Source: DATLGB01 sp963724135 (GTDB taxonomy: Bacteria; Actinomycetota; Thermoleophilia; Solirubrobacterales; Solirubrobacteraceae). From it: a stretch of 64,000 nucleotides of DNA. Location: positions 1-64,000 of the forward strand of contig CAVRTA010000005.1 in NCBI GenBank assembly GCA_963724135.1, read 5' to 3'. The notes below the pieces were generated by a model. It made no database searches, was not told where the DNA came from, and worked only from the letters and a program-made list of their open reading frames with translations. A program made the position numbers and the translations under genes. Below are positions 48,313 to 57,471 of the stretch, piece after piece (the first letter of the stretch is position 1; each line of letters opens with the position of its first letter).

Positions 48313-49603
48313 ATGGAGAAGTTCGTCATCGAAGGTGGCGTCCCGCTGTCGGGCACCGTCACGCCGGCCGGGAACAAGAATGCCGCCCTCCCGCTGCTGG
48401 CCTGCGCCCTGTTGACGGAGGACGCAGGTCGTGCTGCACAACGTGCCGCACATCCGCGACACGCAGGCGATGGCGGACCTGCTCTCGGCGCTCGGCGTGC
48501 AGGTCGACTGGGCCGCCGACAACACCGTCCGGCTGCTCGCCGCCGACGTCACGCCGACCGCGGTCGACGCCAACCTCTCAGAGCGCATCCGCGCCTCGTT
48601 CCTGCTCGCCGGTCCGCTGCTGGCGCGCTTCGGGTCCGCGCACATGCCGCCGCCGGGCGGAGACGTCATCGGCCGCCGCCGCCTGGACCCGCACCTCGAC
48701 GCCTTCATCGCGCTCGGCGCGAGCGTGGTGCACACGCTCGAGGACATCCGCATCGAGGCGCCCGACACCGGCCTCCAGGCGGTCGACTTCTTCATGGACG
48801 AGCCGTCGGTGATGGGCACCGAGAACGCGCTCATGGCGGCGGCGCTGACCCCCGGGACCACCGTCATCCGCAACGCCGCCTGCGAGCCGCACGTCCAGGA
48901 CCTCGCGCGCATGCTCGTGCGCATGGGCGCGGCGATCGAGGGCATCAGCTCCAACGTCCTCACCGTCCACGGCGTCGACAGGCTCGGCGGCTGCGAGCAC
49001 TCCGTCAGCCCCGACCACATCGAGATCGGGTCTTTCATGGCGCTTGCCGGCGTGACCGGCGGCGAGCTGCGCATCAAGGACACCGTGCCCGCCGACCTGC
49101 GCATGATCCGGCTGGCGTTCAGCCGCCTCGGCCTGAACTCCGAGCTCGACGGCGACGACGTGATCGTTCCCGGCGACCAGAAGCTCGTCATGGCGCGCGA
49201 CCACGGCGGCTACCAGATCAAGGTCGAGGACGGCCCCTGGCCGGCGTTCCCGGCCGACCTCACGTCGATCGCCGTCGCGATCGCGACCCAGTCCGAGGGC
49301 AGCGTCCTGATGTTCGAGAAGATGTTCGAGAATCGCCTGGTGTTCACGGACAAGCTCGTCGCGATGGGGGCGAACATCATCCTCTGCGACCCGCACCGCG
49401 CGGTGATCAACGGCGCGACGCGGCTGCGCGGCGCCAAGCTCGTCTCGCCCGACATCCGCGCGGGCATGGCGATGCTGATCGCCGCGCTGTGCGCCGAGGG
49501 CAAGTCCGAGATCGGGTCGATCGAGCAGATCGACCGCGGCTACGAGCGCATCGACGAGCGCCTCAAGGCGCTCGGCGCCCGCATCGAGCGCCAGCCCGCC
49601 TAA
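48313..49603 (+). CDS. murA: UDP-N-acetylglucosamine 1-carboxyvinyltransferase MurA, Asp-type; one frameshift
   Basis: MurA transfers enolpyruvate from PEP to UDP-GlcNAc, the first committed peptidoglycan step. The 430 residues include TPAGNKNAALPLLACALL with Lys 22, PGGDVIGRRRLDPHLDAFIA, FFMDEPSVMGTENALMAAAL, ADLTSIAVAIATQ and VSPDIRAGMAMLIAALCAEG with the conserved Arg. The residue that is Cys in E. coli MurA (position 115) is Asp here (about 117), the change known to prevent fosfomycin alkylation. One extra base near 48426 shifts the frame. It precedes hisZ by 13 bases. Confidence 0.93.
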
Positions 49604-49616
49604 TACCGTCCCGCGC

Positions 49617-50552
49617 GTGCCGGTACACATCCCCAGCGGGACGCGCGACGTGCTGCCCGACGAGATGCGCGAGCTGCGCGCGATCACCGACGCGCTGCGC
49701 GGCGTCTTCGACGACGCCGGCTACGGCGAGGTCTACACGCCGGCGCTCGAGCACGAGGCGACCCTCCTCACCGGTGACGCCGCGGCGGCTCAGCCGGCCT
49801 ACCGGCTGTTCGACCGCACGGGCGAGGTGCTGGTTCTGCGCTCGGACATGACGATCCCGATCGCGCGCGTCGTGGCGACGCGCTACGCGGACGTCGAGCC
49901 GCCGCTGCGCCTGTGCTACCTCCAGCGCGCCTACCGGGCCGTGCGCGCGCACCGCGGGGAGGCGCGCGAGCAGCTGCAGGCAGGCGTCGAGCTGATCGGC
50001 ACCGGCGGTGCCGCCGAAACGGCGGAGGCGCTGGTGGTGCTGTGCCGCGCTCTCGATGCGGTCGGGCTTGCCGACTACCGGGTCGCGCTGGGATCGGCCG
50101 GGCTGTTCGGCGCGCTGCTGGATACCGCGGGCATCGACGGGGAGGTGCGCGAGCGCATGCTCCAGGAGCTCGCCACCCGCGATTTCGCGGGCCTCTCCCG
50201 CGAGGTTCGAGCCGCGGGCGCGCCCGCCGAGCTGCTCACGGTGCCGCAGCTGCGCGGCGGGCCGGACGTTCTCGACGCGGTCGGCGCGCCGGGCGACGGG
50301 TTGCGCGAGCTCTACGCGACGCTGCCCTCCGCGGTGCAGGACCGCGTGATCTTCGATCTCGGGCTCGTGCGGCGCGAGCTCGACTACTACACGGGCGCGA
50401 TCTTCGAGGTGCTGGCCCCGGGGCAGGGCGTGCCGCTCGGCGGCGGCGGGCGCTACGACGACCTGCTCGGGCGCTTCGGGCGGCCGCTGCCGGCCGTCGG
50501 CTGGTCGGTAGAGGTCGAGCGCGTCCACGCGGCGCTGGTCGGGGCGCGATGA
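49617..50552 (+). CDS. hisZ: ATP phosphoribosyltransferase regulatory subunit HisZ
   Basis: HisZ is a HisRS-like protein without tRNA charging that makes the short form of HisG active and histidine-sensitive. The 311 residues resemble a class II synthetase core: VHIPSGTRDVLPDEMRELRA, GEVYTPALEHEATLLTGDAA, LRSDMTIPIARVVATRY (motif 2 region), ELDYYTGAIFEVLAPGQG, and LGGGGRYDDLLGRFG (motif 3 region). The HisRS anticodon domain is absent. GTG 49617; its stop overlaps hisG as ATGA. Confidence 0.9.
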   Translation: MPVHIPSGTRDVLPDEMRELRAITDALRGVFDDAGYGEVYTPALEHEATLLTGDAAAAQPAYRLFDRTGEVLVLRSDMTIPIARVVATRYADVEPPLRLCYLQRAYRAVRAHRGEAREQLQAGVELIGTGGAAETAEALVVLCRALDAVGLADYRVALGSAGLFGALLDTAGIDGEVRERMLQELATRDFAGLSREVRAAGAPAELLTVPQLRGGPDVLDAVGAPGDGLRELYATLPSAVQDRVIFDLGLVRRELDYYTGAIFEVLAPGQGVPLGGGGRYDDLLGRFGRPLPAVGWSVEVERVHAALVGAR

Positions 50553-51167
50553 CGCTCACGATCGCCGTCCCGCGCGGCGCCCTGTTCGCCGAGACGCTCG
50601 ACCTGCTCGACGCGGTGGGCATCGACACCTCCGCGGTGCGCGCCAACGACCGCAAGCTGCTGTTCGGACGGGCTCGTCACCATGCGGCCCTCGGACGTCC
50701 CGACCTACGTCGAGGCGGGAGCGGCGGACGTCGGGATCACCGGCAAGGACGTGCTGCGCGAGCAGTTCGAGCGCGACGTGGTCGAGCTGCTGGACCTCGG
50801 GTTCGGGACGACCACGATGGTGTTCGCGACCGAGGCGGGGCCGGACCCGGCGGCCGAGGCGCTGCGCCGCCTGGGGGTGATGCGGGTGGCGACCAAGTAC
50901 CCGCGCGCCGCGCACCGCTACTTCGCCGAGACCGGCCGCCAGGTCGAGATCGTCGAGGTCAAGGGATCGGTCGAGCTCGCGCCGCTGACCGGGCTGGTCG
51001 AGGGGATCTTCGATCTGACCCAGACCGGCACGACGCTGCGCGAGAACGGCCTCGTGGTGCGCGAGGAGATCTTCACCTCCAGCGCGCGCCTGATCGCCAA
51101 CCCGGTCGCCTATCGCACACGCGCGGAGGAGATCGACGCGCTGCTGGAGCGCATCGATGCGTCCTGA
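50549..51167 (+). CDS. hisG: ATP phosphoribosyltransferase, short form; one frameshift
   Basis: HisG couples ATP and PRPP in the first histidine step. The sequence is TIAVPRGALFAETLDLLDAV, YVEAGAADVGITGKDVLREQ, LGFGTTTMVFATEAG, VATKYPRAAHRYFAETGRQV, VELAPLTGLVEGIFDLTQTG and TTLRENGLVVREEIFTSSAR (PRPP loop). About 206 residues with no C-terminal regulatory domain: the HisG-S type that needs HisZ, present just upstream. One extra base near 50668. Its end overlaps hisD by 11 bases. Confidence 0.93.
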
Positions 51168-52260
51168 GGAGCTGCGGGCCCGAGTCCCGACGAGCGAGTC
51201 GGTGGCCGAGGAGGTGCGCGCGGTCATCGCCGACGTCCGCGCGCGGGGCGATGTCGCGGTGGCCGAGTGGGAGGCGCGCTTTCCGGTCGAGCACGCCGAC
51301 GTCGAATTGCCTGCGGAGGCGCTGCAGACCGCGTACGACAACGTGTTCGCGGTCGCCGCAGCGTCCGTGGCCGGCGACAGGGTGGTCGAGCTGTCGCAGG
51401 GGCATCGAGTGAGGGTGCGCGAGATCCCTGTCCGTCGTGCCGGCATCTACGCCCCCGGGGGCCAGGCGCCGTATCCGTCGTCTGTGGTCATGGGTGTGGC
51501 GACGGCGCGTGCGGCCGGAGTGGAGGAAATCCTCGTGTGCGCCTCGCACCCCGTGATGGCGGCGACGGCGAGCATCTGCGGCGCGACCGAGATCCTGCGC
51601 ATGGGCGGTGCCCAGGCGATCGCCGCGATGGCGTACGGCACGGAGTCCGTCGACCCCGTCGACGTGATCGTCGGTCCGGGCTCGCTCTACGCGCAGGAGG
51701 CCAAGCGCCAGGTCTCCCATACCGTCGGCATCGACGGCTTCGCCGGCCCCAGCGACCTGCTGATTGTCGCCAGCACGACCGAATACGTCGCGCTGGACGC
51801 ACTCGCGCAGGCAGAGCATGGCCCGGGCACGGTCGTTGCCGTGCTCTCGCCCGACCCCGAGGTCCTGGAGGGGATACCGGAACCGATCGTGACGATCCCG
51901 GTCGACACGCTCGAGGACGCGCTGGCGTTCAGCGAGGAGTTCGCGCCCGAGCACCTTCAGCTGGTCGGCGCGGAGGCGGAGGCGCTGGCGCCGCGCGTTC
52001 GCAACGCGGGCGCCGTGTTCGTCGGCTGCGGCACGGCCTTCGGCGACTACGTGGCGGGCTCGAACCACGTGCTGCCGACCGAGGGCGCGGCGCGCTTCGC
52101 GTCGGGGCTCAACGTGCGCCACTTCCTGCGTGTCGTCAACGAGGTTCACATCCCGCCCGCGGCGGCGGCTCGGTTGGCAGGACCCGGGGCGGCGATCGCC
52201 GAAGCAGAGGGCTTCACAGCTCACGCCGCCTCGATGGCGGCGAGAATGGACGCCCCATGA
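51157..52260 (+). CDS. hisD: Histidinol dehydrogenase, short N-terminus
   Basis: HisD oxidises histidinol to histidine in two NAD-linked steps with zinc. The core is intact: RRAGIYAPGGQAPYPSSVVM, VIVGPGSLYAQEAKRQVSHT, ALAQAEHGPGTVVAVLS with the zinc Gln and His, EEFAPEHLQLVG with the catalytic Glu-His, FGDYVAGSNHVLPTEGAARF with the zinc Asp, and AEGFTAHAASMAARM with the last His. At 367 residues it is about 60 shorter than most HisD at the N-terminus. ATG 51157 lies inside the end of hisG. Confidence 0.92.
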   Translation: MRPEELRARVPTSESVAEEVRAVIADVRARGDVAVAEWEARFPVEHADVELPAEALQTAYDNVFAVAAASVAGDRVVELSQGHRVRVREIPVRRAGIYAPGGQAPYPSSVVMGVATARAAGVEEILVCASHPVMAATASICGATEILRMGGAQAIAAMAYGTESVDPVDVIVGPGSLYAQEAKRQVSHTVGIDGFAGPSDLLIVASTTEYVALDALAQAEHGPGTVVAVLSPDPEVLEGIPEPIVTIPVDTLEDALAFSEEFAPEHLQLVGAEAEALAPRVRNAGAVFVGCGTAFGDYVAGSNHVLPTEGAARFASGLNVRHFLRVVNEVHIPPAAAARLAGPGAAIAEAEGFTAHAASMAARMDAP

Positions 52261-52850
52261 GCCGCACGGCAGAGATCACCCGCAAGACCGGCGAGACCGA
52301 CGTCCGCCTCACCCTGGGCCTCGACGGGTCTGGGGCGGGCTCCCGCGCGACCGGCGTCGGGTTCCTCGACCACATGCTCGACCTGGTCGCGCGGCACGGG
52401 AACCTCGATCTCGACGTCGGGGTCACGGGCGACCTCCAGACCGGCTCGCACCACACGGTCGAGGACACGGGCATCGTGCTCGGCCAGGCACTCGACAAGG
52501 CTCTCGCCGACCGCTCGGGCATCCGCCGGTACGGCCACGCTGTGATCCCGATGGACGAGGCTCGTGCCGCCGTCACGCTCGACGTCTCCGGCCGCCCGTT
52601 CTGCGCCTGGTCGGGGCTCGAGCTGCCGCCCGGCGACATCGCCGGCTTCGAGCACGAGGCGGCCGAGGAGTTCTTCCGCGCGGTGGCGTCGAGCGCCCGG
52701 CTGACGCTGCACGTCGAGATCGAGGCCGGGACGAACGCGCATCACATGATCGAGGCGTGCTTCAAGGCGTTCGCGCGTGCGCTGCGCGTGGCGGTGAGCG
52801 TCGACCCCGACAGCGCCGGCATCCCCTCCACCAAGGGGATTCTCACGTGA
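52257..52850 (+). CDS. hisB: Imidazoleglycerol-phosphate dehydratase
   Basis: HisB dehydrates imidazoleglycerol phosphate using manganese. The 197-residue monofunctional form has GVGFLDHMLDLVARHGNLDL, GSHHTVEDTGIVLGQALDKA, GFEHEAAEEFFRAVASSARL and NAHHMIEACFKAFARALRVA, with the paired His and Glu metal ligands. It lacks the phosphatase domain of enterobacterial HisB. ATGA overlap with hisD and GTGA overlap with hisH. Confidence 0.95.
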   Translation: MSRTAEITRKTGETDVRLTLGLDGSGAGSRATGVGFLDHMLDLVARHGNLDLDVGVTGDLQTGSHHTVEDTGIVLGQALDKALADRSGIRRYGHAVIPMDEARAAVTLDVSGRPFCAWSGLELPPGDIAGFEHEAAEEFFRAVASSARLTLHVEIEAGTNAHHMIEACFKAFARALRVAVSVDPDSAGIPSTKGILT

Positions 52851-53444
52851 TCGCCGTCGTCGACTACGGGATGGGCAACCGGCGCTCGGTCGAGAAGGCG
52901 CTCGCGCACATCGGCGCCGACGCGCGGATCACCAGCGACCACGAGCTGATCCGGGCGGCCGAGCGGATCGTCATCCCCGGGGTCGGGCTCGTTCCCGGCG
53001 GCGATGGAGCGCCTCGACGCGCTCGGACTCGCCGAACTGCTGCGCGAGCGGGCGCGCGCCGGCGTCCCGATGCTCGGCATCTGCCTGGGGATGCAGCTGC
53101 TGTTCGAGAGCTCGTGGGAGCACGGCGGGGCGCCCGGCCTCGGCCTGCTCGAGGGCGAGGTCACCTATCTCGACACGCGCGGGGAGCGCCTGCCGCACAT
53201 CGGCTGGAACCTCGTGCGCATGCGCCCGGCGCGGATCAGCGCCGGCCTCGGCGACAGCGCCTTCTACCACGTGCACTCGCTGGTCGCACGGCCCGCGGAC
53301 AAGGACGTGGTCGTGGGGACGGCGACGCACGGCGAGCAGTTCGCGACGATCGTGGAGCGCGACAACGTCTTCGGAGCCCAGTTCCATCCCGAGAAGTCCT
53401 CGCGCGACGGGCTGGCACTGCTCGCGAACTTCCTGCGCGCGTGA
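52847..53444 (+). CDS. hisH: Imidazole glycerol phosphate synthase glutaminase subunit; one frameshift
   Basis: HisH hydrolyses glutamine and channels ammonia to HisF. It is a triad glutaminase: VIAVVDYGMGNRRSVEKALA, VPMLGICLGMQLLFESSWEH with the catalytic Cys, LPHIGWNLVRMRPARI, FYHVHSLVARPADKDVVVG, and NVFGAQFHPEKSSRDGLALL with His and Glu. A one-base shift lies near 52990, in the GVGxFPAAM segment. GTGA overlaps on both sides; about 198 residues. Confidence 0.93.
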
Positions 53445-54160
53445 TCCTCTACCCGGCGATCGACATCCAGGACGGCCGCGCCGTCCGGCTCGTGCAGGGG
53501 CGCTTCGAGGACGAGACCGTCTACCGCGACGACCCATCGGAGGCCGCGCGCGACTGGGTCGCGGCGGGCGCGCGCCACCTGCACGTCGTCGACCTCGACG
53601 GGGCGCGCTCGGGCGAGCCGCGCTCGCTGGCGCACCTGGAGAGGATCGCCGCGCTCGGCGTCCCGGTCCAGTACGGCGGCGGGCTGCGGACGCTGGACGC
53701 CGTGAGGGCGGCCCTGGCGGCGGGCGCGCACCGGGTCATCCTCGGCACCGCTGCGTTCCGCGACCTCGACTTCCTCGACGACGCCGTCGCTGAGCACGGC
53801 GCCAAGGTGGTGGTCTCGGTCGACGTGCGCGACGGGAAGGTCGCGACCGCCGGCTGGACCGAGACGACGGACATGCCCGCGACGGCCGCGATCACCGCCC
53901 TTCAGGACCGGGGCGTGCACGCCTTCGTCTACACGGACGCCGACCGCGACGGCATGCTCGCCGGCCCCGACCTCGACGCCGTGCGCGCGATCGCCGGCGT
54001 GGTGCGCGGCCGGTGGATCTACTCGGGCGGGATCGGGACGCTCGACCACCTGCGCGCGCTGGCGTCCCTGCGGCTGCTCAACCTCGCCGGCGTCATCTCG
54101 GGCAAGGCGCTCTACGAGCAGGCCTTCACCGTGGAGGAGGGCTCCGCGGCCCTGCGCTGA
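53441..54160 (+). CDS. hisA: ProFAR isomerase HisA
   Basis: HisA isomerises ProFAR in histidine synthesis and is a TIM barrel related to HisF. The 239 residues show ILYPAIDIQDGRAVRLVQGR with the first catalytic Asp, LHVVDLDGARSGEPRSLAHL, VPVQYGGGLRTLDAVRAALA (phosphate site), FVYTDADRDGMLAGPDL with the second Asp, and WIYSGGIGTLDHLRAL. In some actinobacteria this protein (PriA) also serves tryptophan synthesis; I cannot tell which type this is. GTG start. Confidence 0.92.
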   Translation: MILYPAIDIQDGRAVRLVQGRFEDETVYRDDPSEAARDWVAAGARHLHVVDLDGARSGEPRSLAHLERIAALGVPVQYGGGLRTLDAVRAALAAGAHRVILGTAAFRDLDFLDDAVAEHGAKVVVSVDVRDGKVATAGWTETTDMPATAAITALQDRGVHAFVYTDADRDGMLAGPDLDAVRAIAGVVRGRWIYSGGIGTLDHLRALASLRLLNLAGVISGKALYEQAFTVEEGSAALR

Positions 54161-54918
54161 TGCATTACAAGCGCATCATCCCGTGCATGGACGTCGACGC
54201 GGGGCGCGTCGTGAAGGGCACGCGCTTCATCGACATCCGCGACGCCGGCGACCCGGTCGAGCTCGCCGCGTTCTATGACGCGCACGGGGCCGACGAGCTG
54301 GTCTTCCTCGACATCACGGCAACCTCGGACAAGCGCGCGACGGTCGTCGAGCTCGCGCGCCGCGCCGCCGACGAGGTCTTTGTCCCGTTCACGATCGGCG
54401 GCGGCGTGCGCTCGGTCGAGGACGCGCAGGCCGTGCTGGACGCCGGTGCCGACAAGGTCGCCGTGAACTCGGCGGCGGTCGAGCGGCCCGAGCTGATCGG
54501 CGAGATGGCGCGCAGGTTCGGCGTGCAGTGCGTGGTGCTTGCCGTCGACGCCCGCTCGCTCGGCGACGGGCGCTACGAGGTCGTCGTCGCCGGCGGCCGG
54601 ATCCCGACCGAGCGCGACGCGGTCACGTGGGTCCGCGAGGGGGTCGAGCGCGGCGCCGGCGAGATCCTGCTCACCTCGATGGACCGCGACGGCACCAAGG
54701 ACGGCTACGACCTCGAGCTGGTCGGTGCCGTCTCGGCGGCCGTCGACGTTCCGGTCATCGCATCGGGCGGGGTCGGCGCGCCCGAGCACATGGTGGCCGG
54801 GTTCGAGGCCGGCGCCGACGCCGCCCTCGCGGCCTCGATCTTCCACTACGGCACGTACTCGATCGACGCCTGCCGCGAGCACCTGCTGGCGGCCGGCATC
54901 CCGCTGCGTCCGCGCTAG
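54160..54918 (+). CDS. hisF: Imidazole glycerol phosphate synthase cyclase subunit
   Basis: HisF uses ammonia from HisH to make imidazoleglycerol phosphate and AICAR. The 252-residue TIM barrel has RIIPCMDVDAGRVVKGTRFI with the catalytic Asp, LVFLDITATSDKRATVVELA, VPFTIGGGVRSVEDAQAVLD, LLTSMDRDGTKDGYDLELV with the second Asp, and VPVIASGGVGAPEHMV. The start overlaps the hisA stop (TGATG). Its TAG overlaps the convergent PQQ-repeat gene in CTAG at 54915-54918. Confidence 0.95.
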   Translation: MHYKRIIPCMDVDAGRVVKGTRFIDIRDAGDPVELAAFYDAHGADELVFLDITATSDKRATVVELARRAADEVFVPFTIGGGVRSVEDAQAVLDAGADKVAVNSAAVERPELIGEMARRFGVQCVVLAVDARSLGDGRYEVVVAGGRIPTERDAVTWVREGVERGAGEILLTSMDRDGTKDGYDLELVGAVSAAVDVPVIASGGVGAPEHMVAGFEAGADAALAASIFHYGTYSIDACREHLLAAGIPLRPR

Positions 54919-56366
54919 GAGCGCTTCGTCCGCCGCTTGCGCAGCGGGTTGCGGCTGGCATTCGTGCGCTTGACGCAACGCCGGAACGAGCGCTGGCGGA
55001 ACCGGCGCTTGCGGTAGCCGCGCCGCGCCGAGCGGACGCACTTGCGGCGGCGCTGGACCGCCGCGGCACGCCGTCTGCGGCGCTGCGCCTCCGAGAGCGG
55101 CTCGAACGCGTAGATGTCGTGGTAGCCCACGACGAAGAGCAGCTTCTTGTCCGTGACGACCGTCGCGTAGCCGCCGCGCGGGTAGTCCCAGAGCTTCTTC
55201 CCGGTGCGGGCGTTGAGCGCGAACGAGGTGGTGTTCTCGAGGTCCGCGAACCAGATCGTGTCGCCGAGCATCGTCGAGCCGCCGGAGATGTGGCCACCGG
55301 CGTAGAAGGTCCAGCGCACGCCGCCCGTGCGCGCGTCGAGCGCGTAGAAGGTGCCGTCGTAGGAGCCGATGTAGACGGTCGGCTTGTCGCCGGGCGCGGC
55401 GCCGACGGTCGGGGAGGCGTAGACGTAGCCGTTGGTCTTGGTGCGCCACGCGAGCTCGCCGTCGTCGGCTGAGAACGAGTAGACGTAGCTGTCGACGTTG
55501 CCGATGAACACGCGCCCGTGCGCCACCACGGGGTTTCCGTAGAAGCGGCCCGAGGCGAAACCGAAGCGCGCGCCCTGGGTCTTGGCCTGCCAGACCTCGC
55601 TGCCGTCGGAGGCCCTGATCGCGTAGACCTTGCCCGCGTAGTCGCCGAAGTACAGCCGGCCGTCCTTGAGCGCGAGCGCGCTCTTCACCGGGCCGGCGGC
55701 GCTGTAGGTCCAGCGCGTGTCGCCGGTGTCGGCGTCGAGCGCGTAGACCGTCCCGTCCTCCGAACCGAAGTAGATCGCGCCGTTGTCGAGGATCGGCGAG
55801 GACTCGGTGCGGGACGGCAGGTCGCGCGACCACAGGACCTTGCCGCGCTCGCCGGCGGCGGTGCTCATGGACAGCGCGCGGCCGGGGGACAGCACGGTCA
55901 GGAAGAGCCGTTCCTTCTCGAGGTCCAGGTACGGCGACGACGCCGACAGCTCGCCGACCGTGCGACCCCAGCGCACCTTGCCCGTGGCCTTGTCGATCAC
56001 CGTCAGGACGCCGTCGTCGCGCAGCAGGAACAGCGACTTCTCCGAGATCACCGGCGGGAACTCGAGCAGCACGTTGGAGTCGTAGGTCCAGCGCTTCTTG
56101 AACGGCGGGCGCACGAACGAGGGCGGCACGTCGACCGTGCGTCGGCGGTCGGGGGTGTAGCCGTAGGTGAGCCACACGAAGGGCTCCTCGGGCTCGGGTT
56201 CTCTCTTCTCCGGCTCGCCCGGGACCTCCGTCGGCGTCGGCTCCTCCTCGAAGGCGACGTCGGGGTTGGAGACGTTCCCGGGGTCGTGGTTGAGCACGTA
56301 GAGGATCCCCGCGCCGAGGATGAGCGCGAGGATGCCCGCTGCGATGTAGAAGCGCCGCGAGGTCAT
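54915..56366 (-). CDS. Membrane-anchored PQQ-like beta-propeller with Arg-rich tail
   Basis: A 483-residue protein. It has a membrane anchor at about 6-25 (FYIAAGILALILGAGILYVL), a Pro/Glu-rich spacer, then PQQ-type propeller repeats (DDGVLTVIDKATGKVRWGRT, SEDGTVYALDADTGDTRWTY, YDGTFYALDARTGGVRWTFY). The last 55 or so residues are extremely basic (RRRRRRAAAVQRRRKCVRSA, then RRGYRKRRFRQRSFRRCVKR). The propeller would face outside, where such proteins act as binding platforms. The tail is odd and may bind nucleic acid or acidic wall polymers. It converges on hisF with a 4-base CTAG overlap. Confidence 0.78.
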   Translation of the reverse strand: MTSRRFYIAAGILALILGAGILYVLNHDPGNVSNPDVAFEEEPTPTEVPGEPEKREPEPEEPFVWLTYGYTPDRRRTVDVPPSFVRPPFKKRWTYDSNVLLEFPPVISEKSLFLLRDDGVLTVIDKATGKVRWGRTVGELSASSPYLDLEKERLFLTVLSPGRALSMSTAAGERGKVLWSRDLPSRTESSPILDNGAIYFGSEDGTVYALDADTGDTRWTYSAAGPVKSALALKDGRLYFGDYAGKVYAIRASDGSEVWQAKTQGARFGFASGRFYGNPVVAHGRVFIGNVDSYVYSFSADDGELAWRTKTNGYVYASPTVGAAPGDKPTVYIGSYDGTFYALDARTGGVRWTFYAGGHISGGSTMLGDTIWFADLENTTSFALNARTGKKLWDYPRGGYATVVTDKKLLFVVGYHDIYAFEPLSEAQRRRRRAAAVQRRRKCVRSARRGYRKRRFRQRSFRRCVKRTNASRNPLRKRRTKRS

Positions 56367-56394
56367 GAGCGGGGGAGCCTAGGGTCCACGGCTG

Positions 56395-57471
56395 ATGGCA
56401 AGCCCGATCCTCGACCGCGTTCGGGACGTCCCCGGCGTATGGGTGGTCGGCGGCACGGTGCGCGACGGGCTGCTCGGCCGCGAGCCGCGGGATCTCGACC
56501 TGCTCGTGGAGGGCGATGCCGCACCGGTGCTGGAACGGCTGGGGACCCCGGAGGTCGCGCACGAGCGGTTCGGAACCTTCGAATATGCGGACGTCAACGT
56601 GGCCGTCGCCCGGCGCGAGACCTATCCGCGCCCGGGCGCCCTGCCCGAGGTCGAACTGGGCGCCGGCGTCGCCGAGGACCTCGCCCGGCGCGACTTCACC
56701 GTCAACGCGATCGCGCTGCGCCTGAGCGACGGTCACCGCGAGGCCTTCCCGGGCGCCCTGGACGATCTCGCGGCCCGCCGGCTGCGGGTGCTGCACGAGC
56801 GGTCGTTCGTCGACGACCCGACCCGCGTGCTGCGGCTCGCGCGCTACGCCGCCCGGCTGGAGTTCGAGGTGGGGGAGGAGACCGATCGGCTGGCGCGGGC
56901 CGCCGACTTCTCGACGGTCACCGGCAGCCGGCTCGGCGCCGAGGTGCGGCTGGCGCTGAGCGAGCCGCTGCCCGGCGCGCTGCTCGCGCTCGAGCGCTAC
57001 GCCCGCGAGGCGATCCACCCGGCGTTCTCCGTGGACGCGGAGCTGATCGCCGCTCTGCCGCCGCTGGCGGCGCTCGGCGCCTGCCTGCTCGACGCCGACG
57101 GCGTGGCGGCGGCGCTGGACGCGCTCGCCTTCGGAGCGGAGGAGCGTGACGTTGTCGTGGCGGCGGCCAACGGGCGCGCGCTCGCGGCGGCGCTGCGGGC
57201 CGCGGCGACGCCGGCCGAGGTCGCGGAGGTCGCGCGCCGCCAGCCGGCGGAGGCGCTCGCCGTGGCCGCCGCGCTCGGTGCCGGGGAGGCGGTGCGGCGC
57301 TGGAGCGACGAGCTGCGGCACGTGCGTGCGGCGATCGACGGCAACGACCTGCTCGCAGCGGGCCTGAGCGGCCCGGCCGTGGGCGCCGGCCTACGTGCCG
57401 CGTGGGCGGCGGCGGCAGAGGGTGCCGACCGCAAGGCGCAGCTGGAGGCAGCGCTGGCGGCGGCGCGATGA
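56395..57471 (+). CDS. CCA tRNA nucleotidyltransferase/poly(A) polymerase family protein
   Basis: The 358-residue protein is a class II nucleotidyltransferase: VWVVGGTVRDGLLGREPRDL with D-x-D in DLDLLVEGDA, the flexible ARRDFTVNAIALRLSDG, and VDDPTRVLRLARYAARLEFE (the RR/DDP nucleotide-recognition region). The C-terminal helical part is Ala-rich and shorter than in classical CCA enzymes (about 400-480). CCA addition to tRNA is the best guess. Start ATG 56395 is divergent from the PQQ gene; its stop overlaps the next start as ATGA. Confidence 0.78.
   Translation: MASPILDRVRDVPGVWVVGGTVRDGLLGREPRDLDLLVEGDAAPVLERLGTPEVAHERFGTFEYADVNVAVARRETYPRPGALPEVELGAGVAEDLARRDFTVNAIALRLSDGHREAFPGALDDLAARRLRVLHERSFVDDPTRVLRLARYAARLEFEVGEETDRLARAADFSTVTGSRLGAEVRLALSEPLPGALLALERYAREAIHPAFSVDAELIAALPPLAALGACLLDADGVAAALDALAFGAEERDVVVAAANGRALAAALRAAATPAEVAEVARRQPAEALAVAAALGAGEAVRRWSDELRHVRAAIDGNDLLAAGLSGPAVGAGLRAAWAAAAEGADRKAQLEAALAAAR

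Noticed and set aside
54112..57321. Very long open frame on the minus strand (about 1069 codons) through hisF, the PQQ gene and cca
   Set aside because: High GC makes stops rare; the translation is Arg/Ala/Gly-rich with no domain, and good genes occupy the region in other frames.
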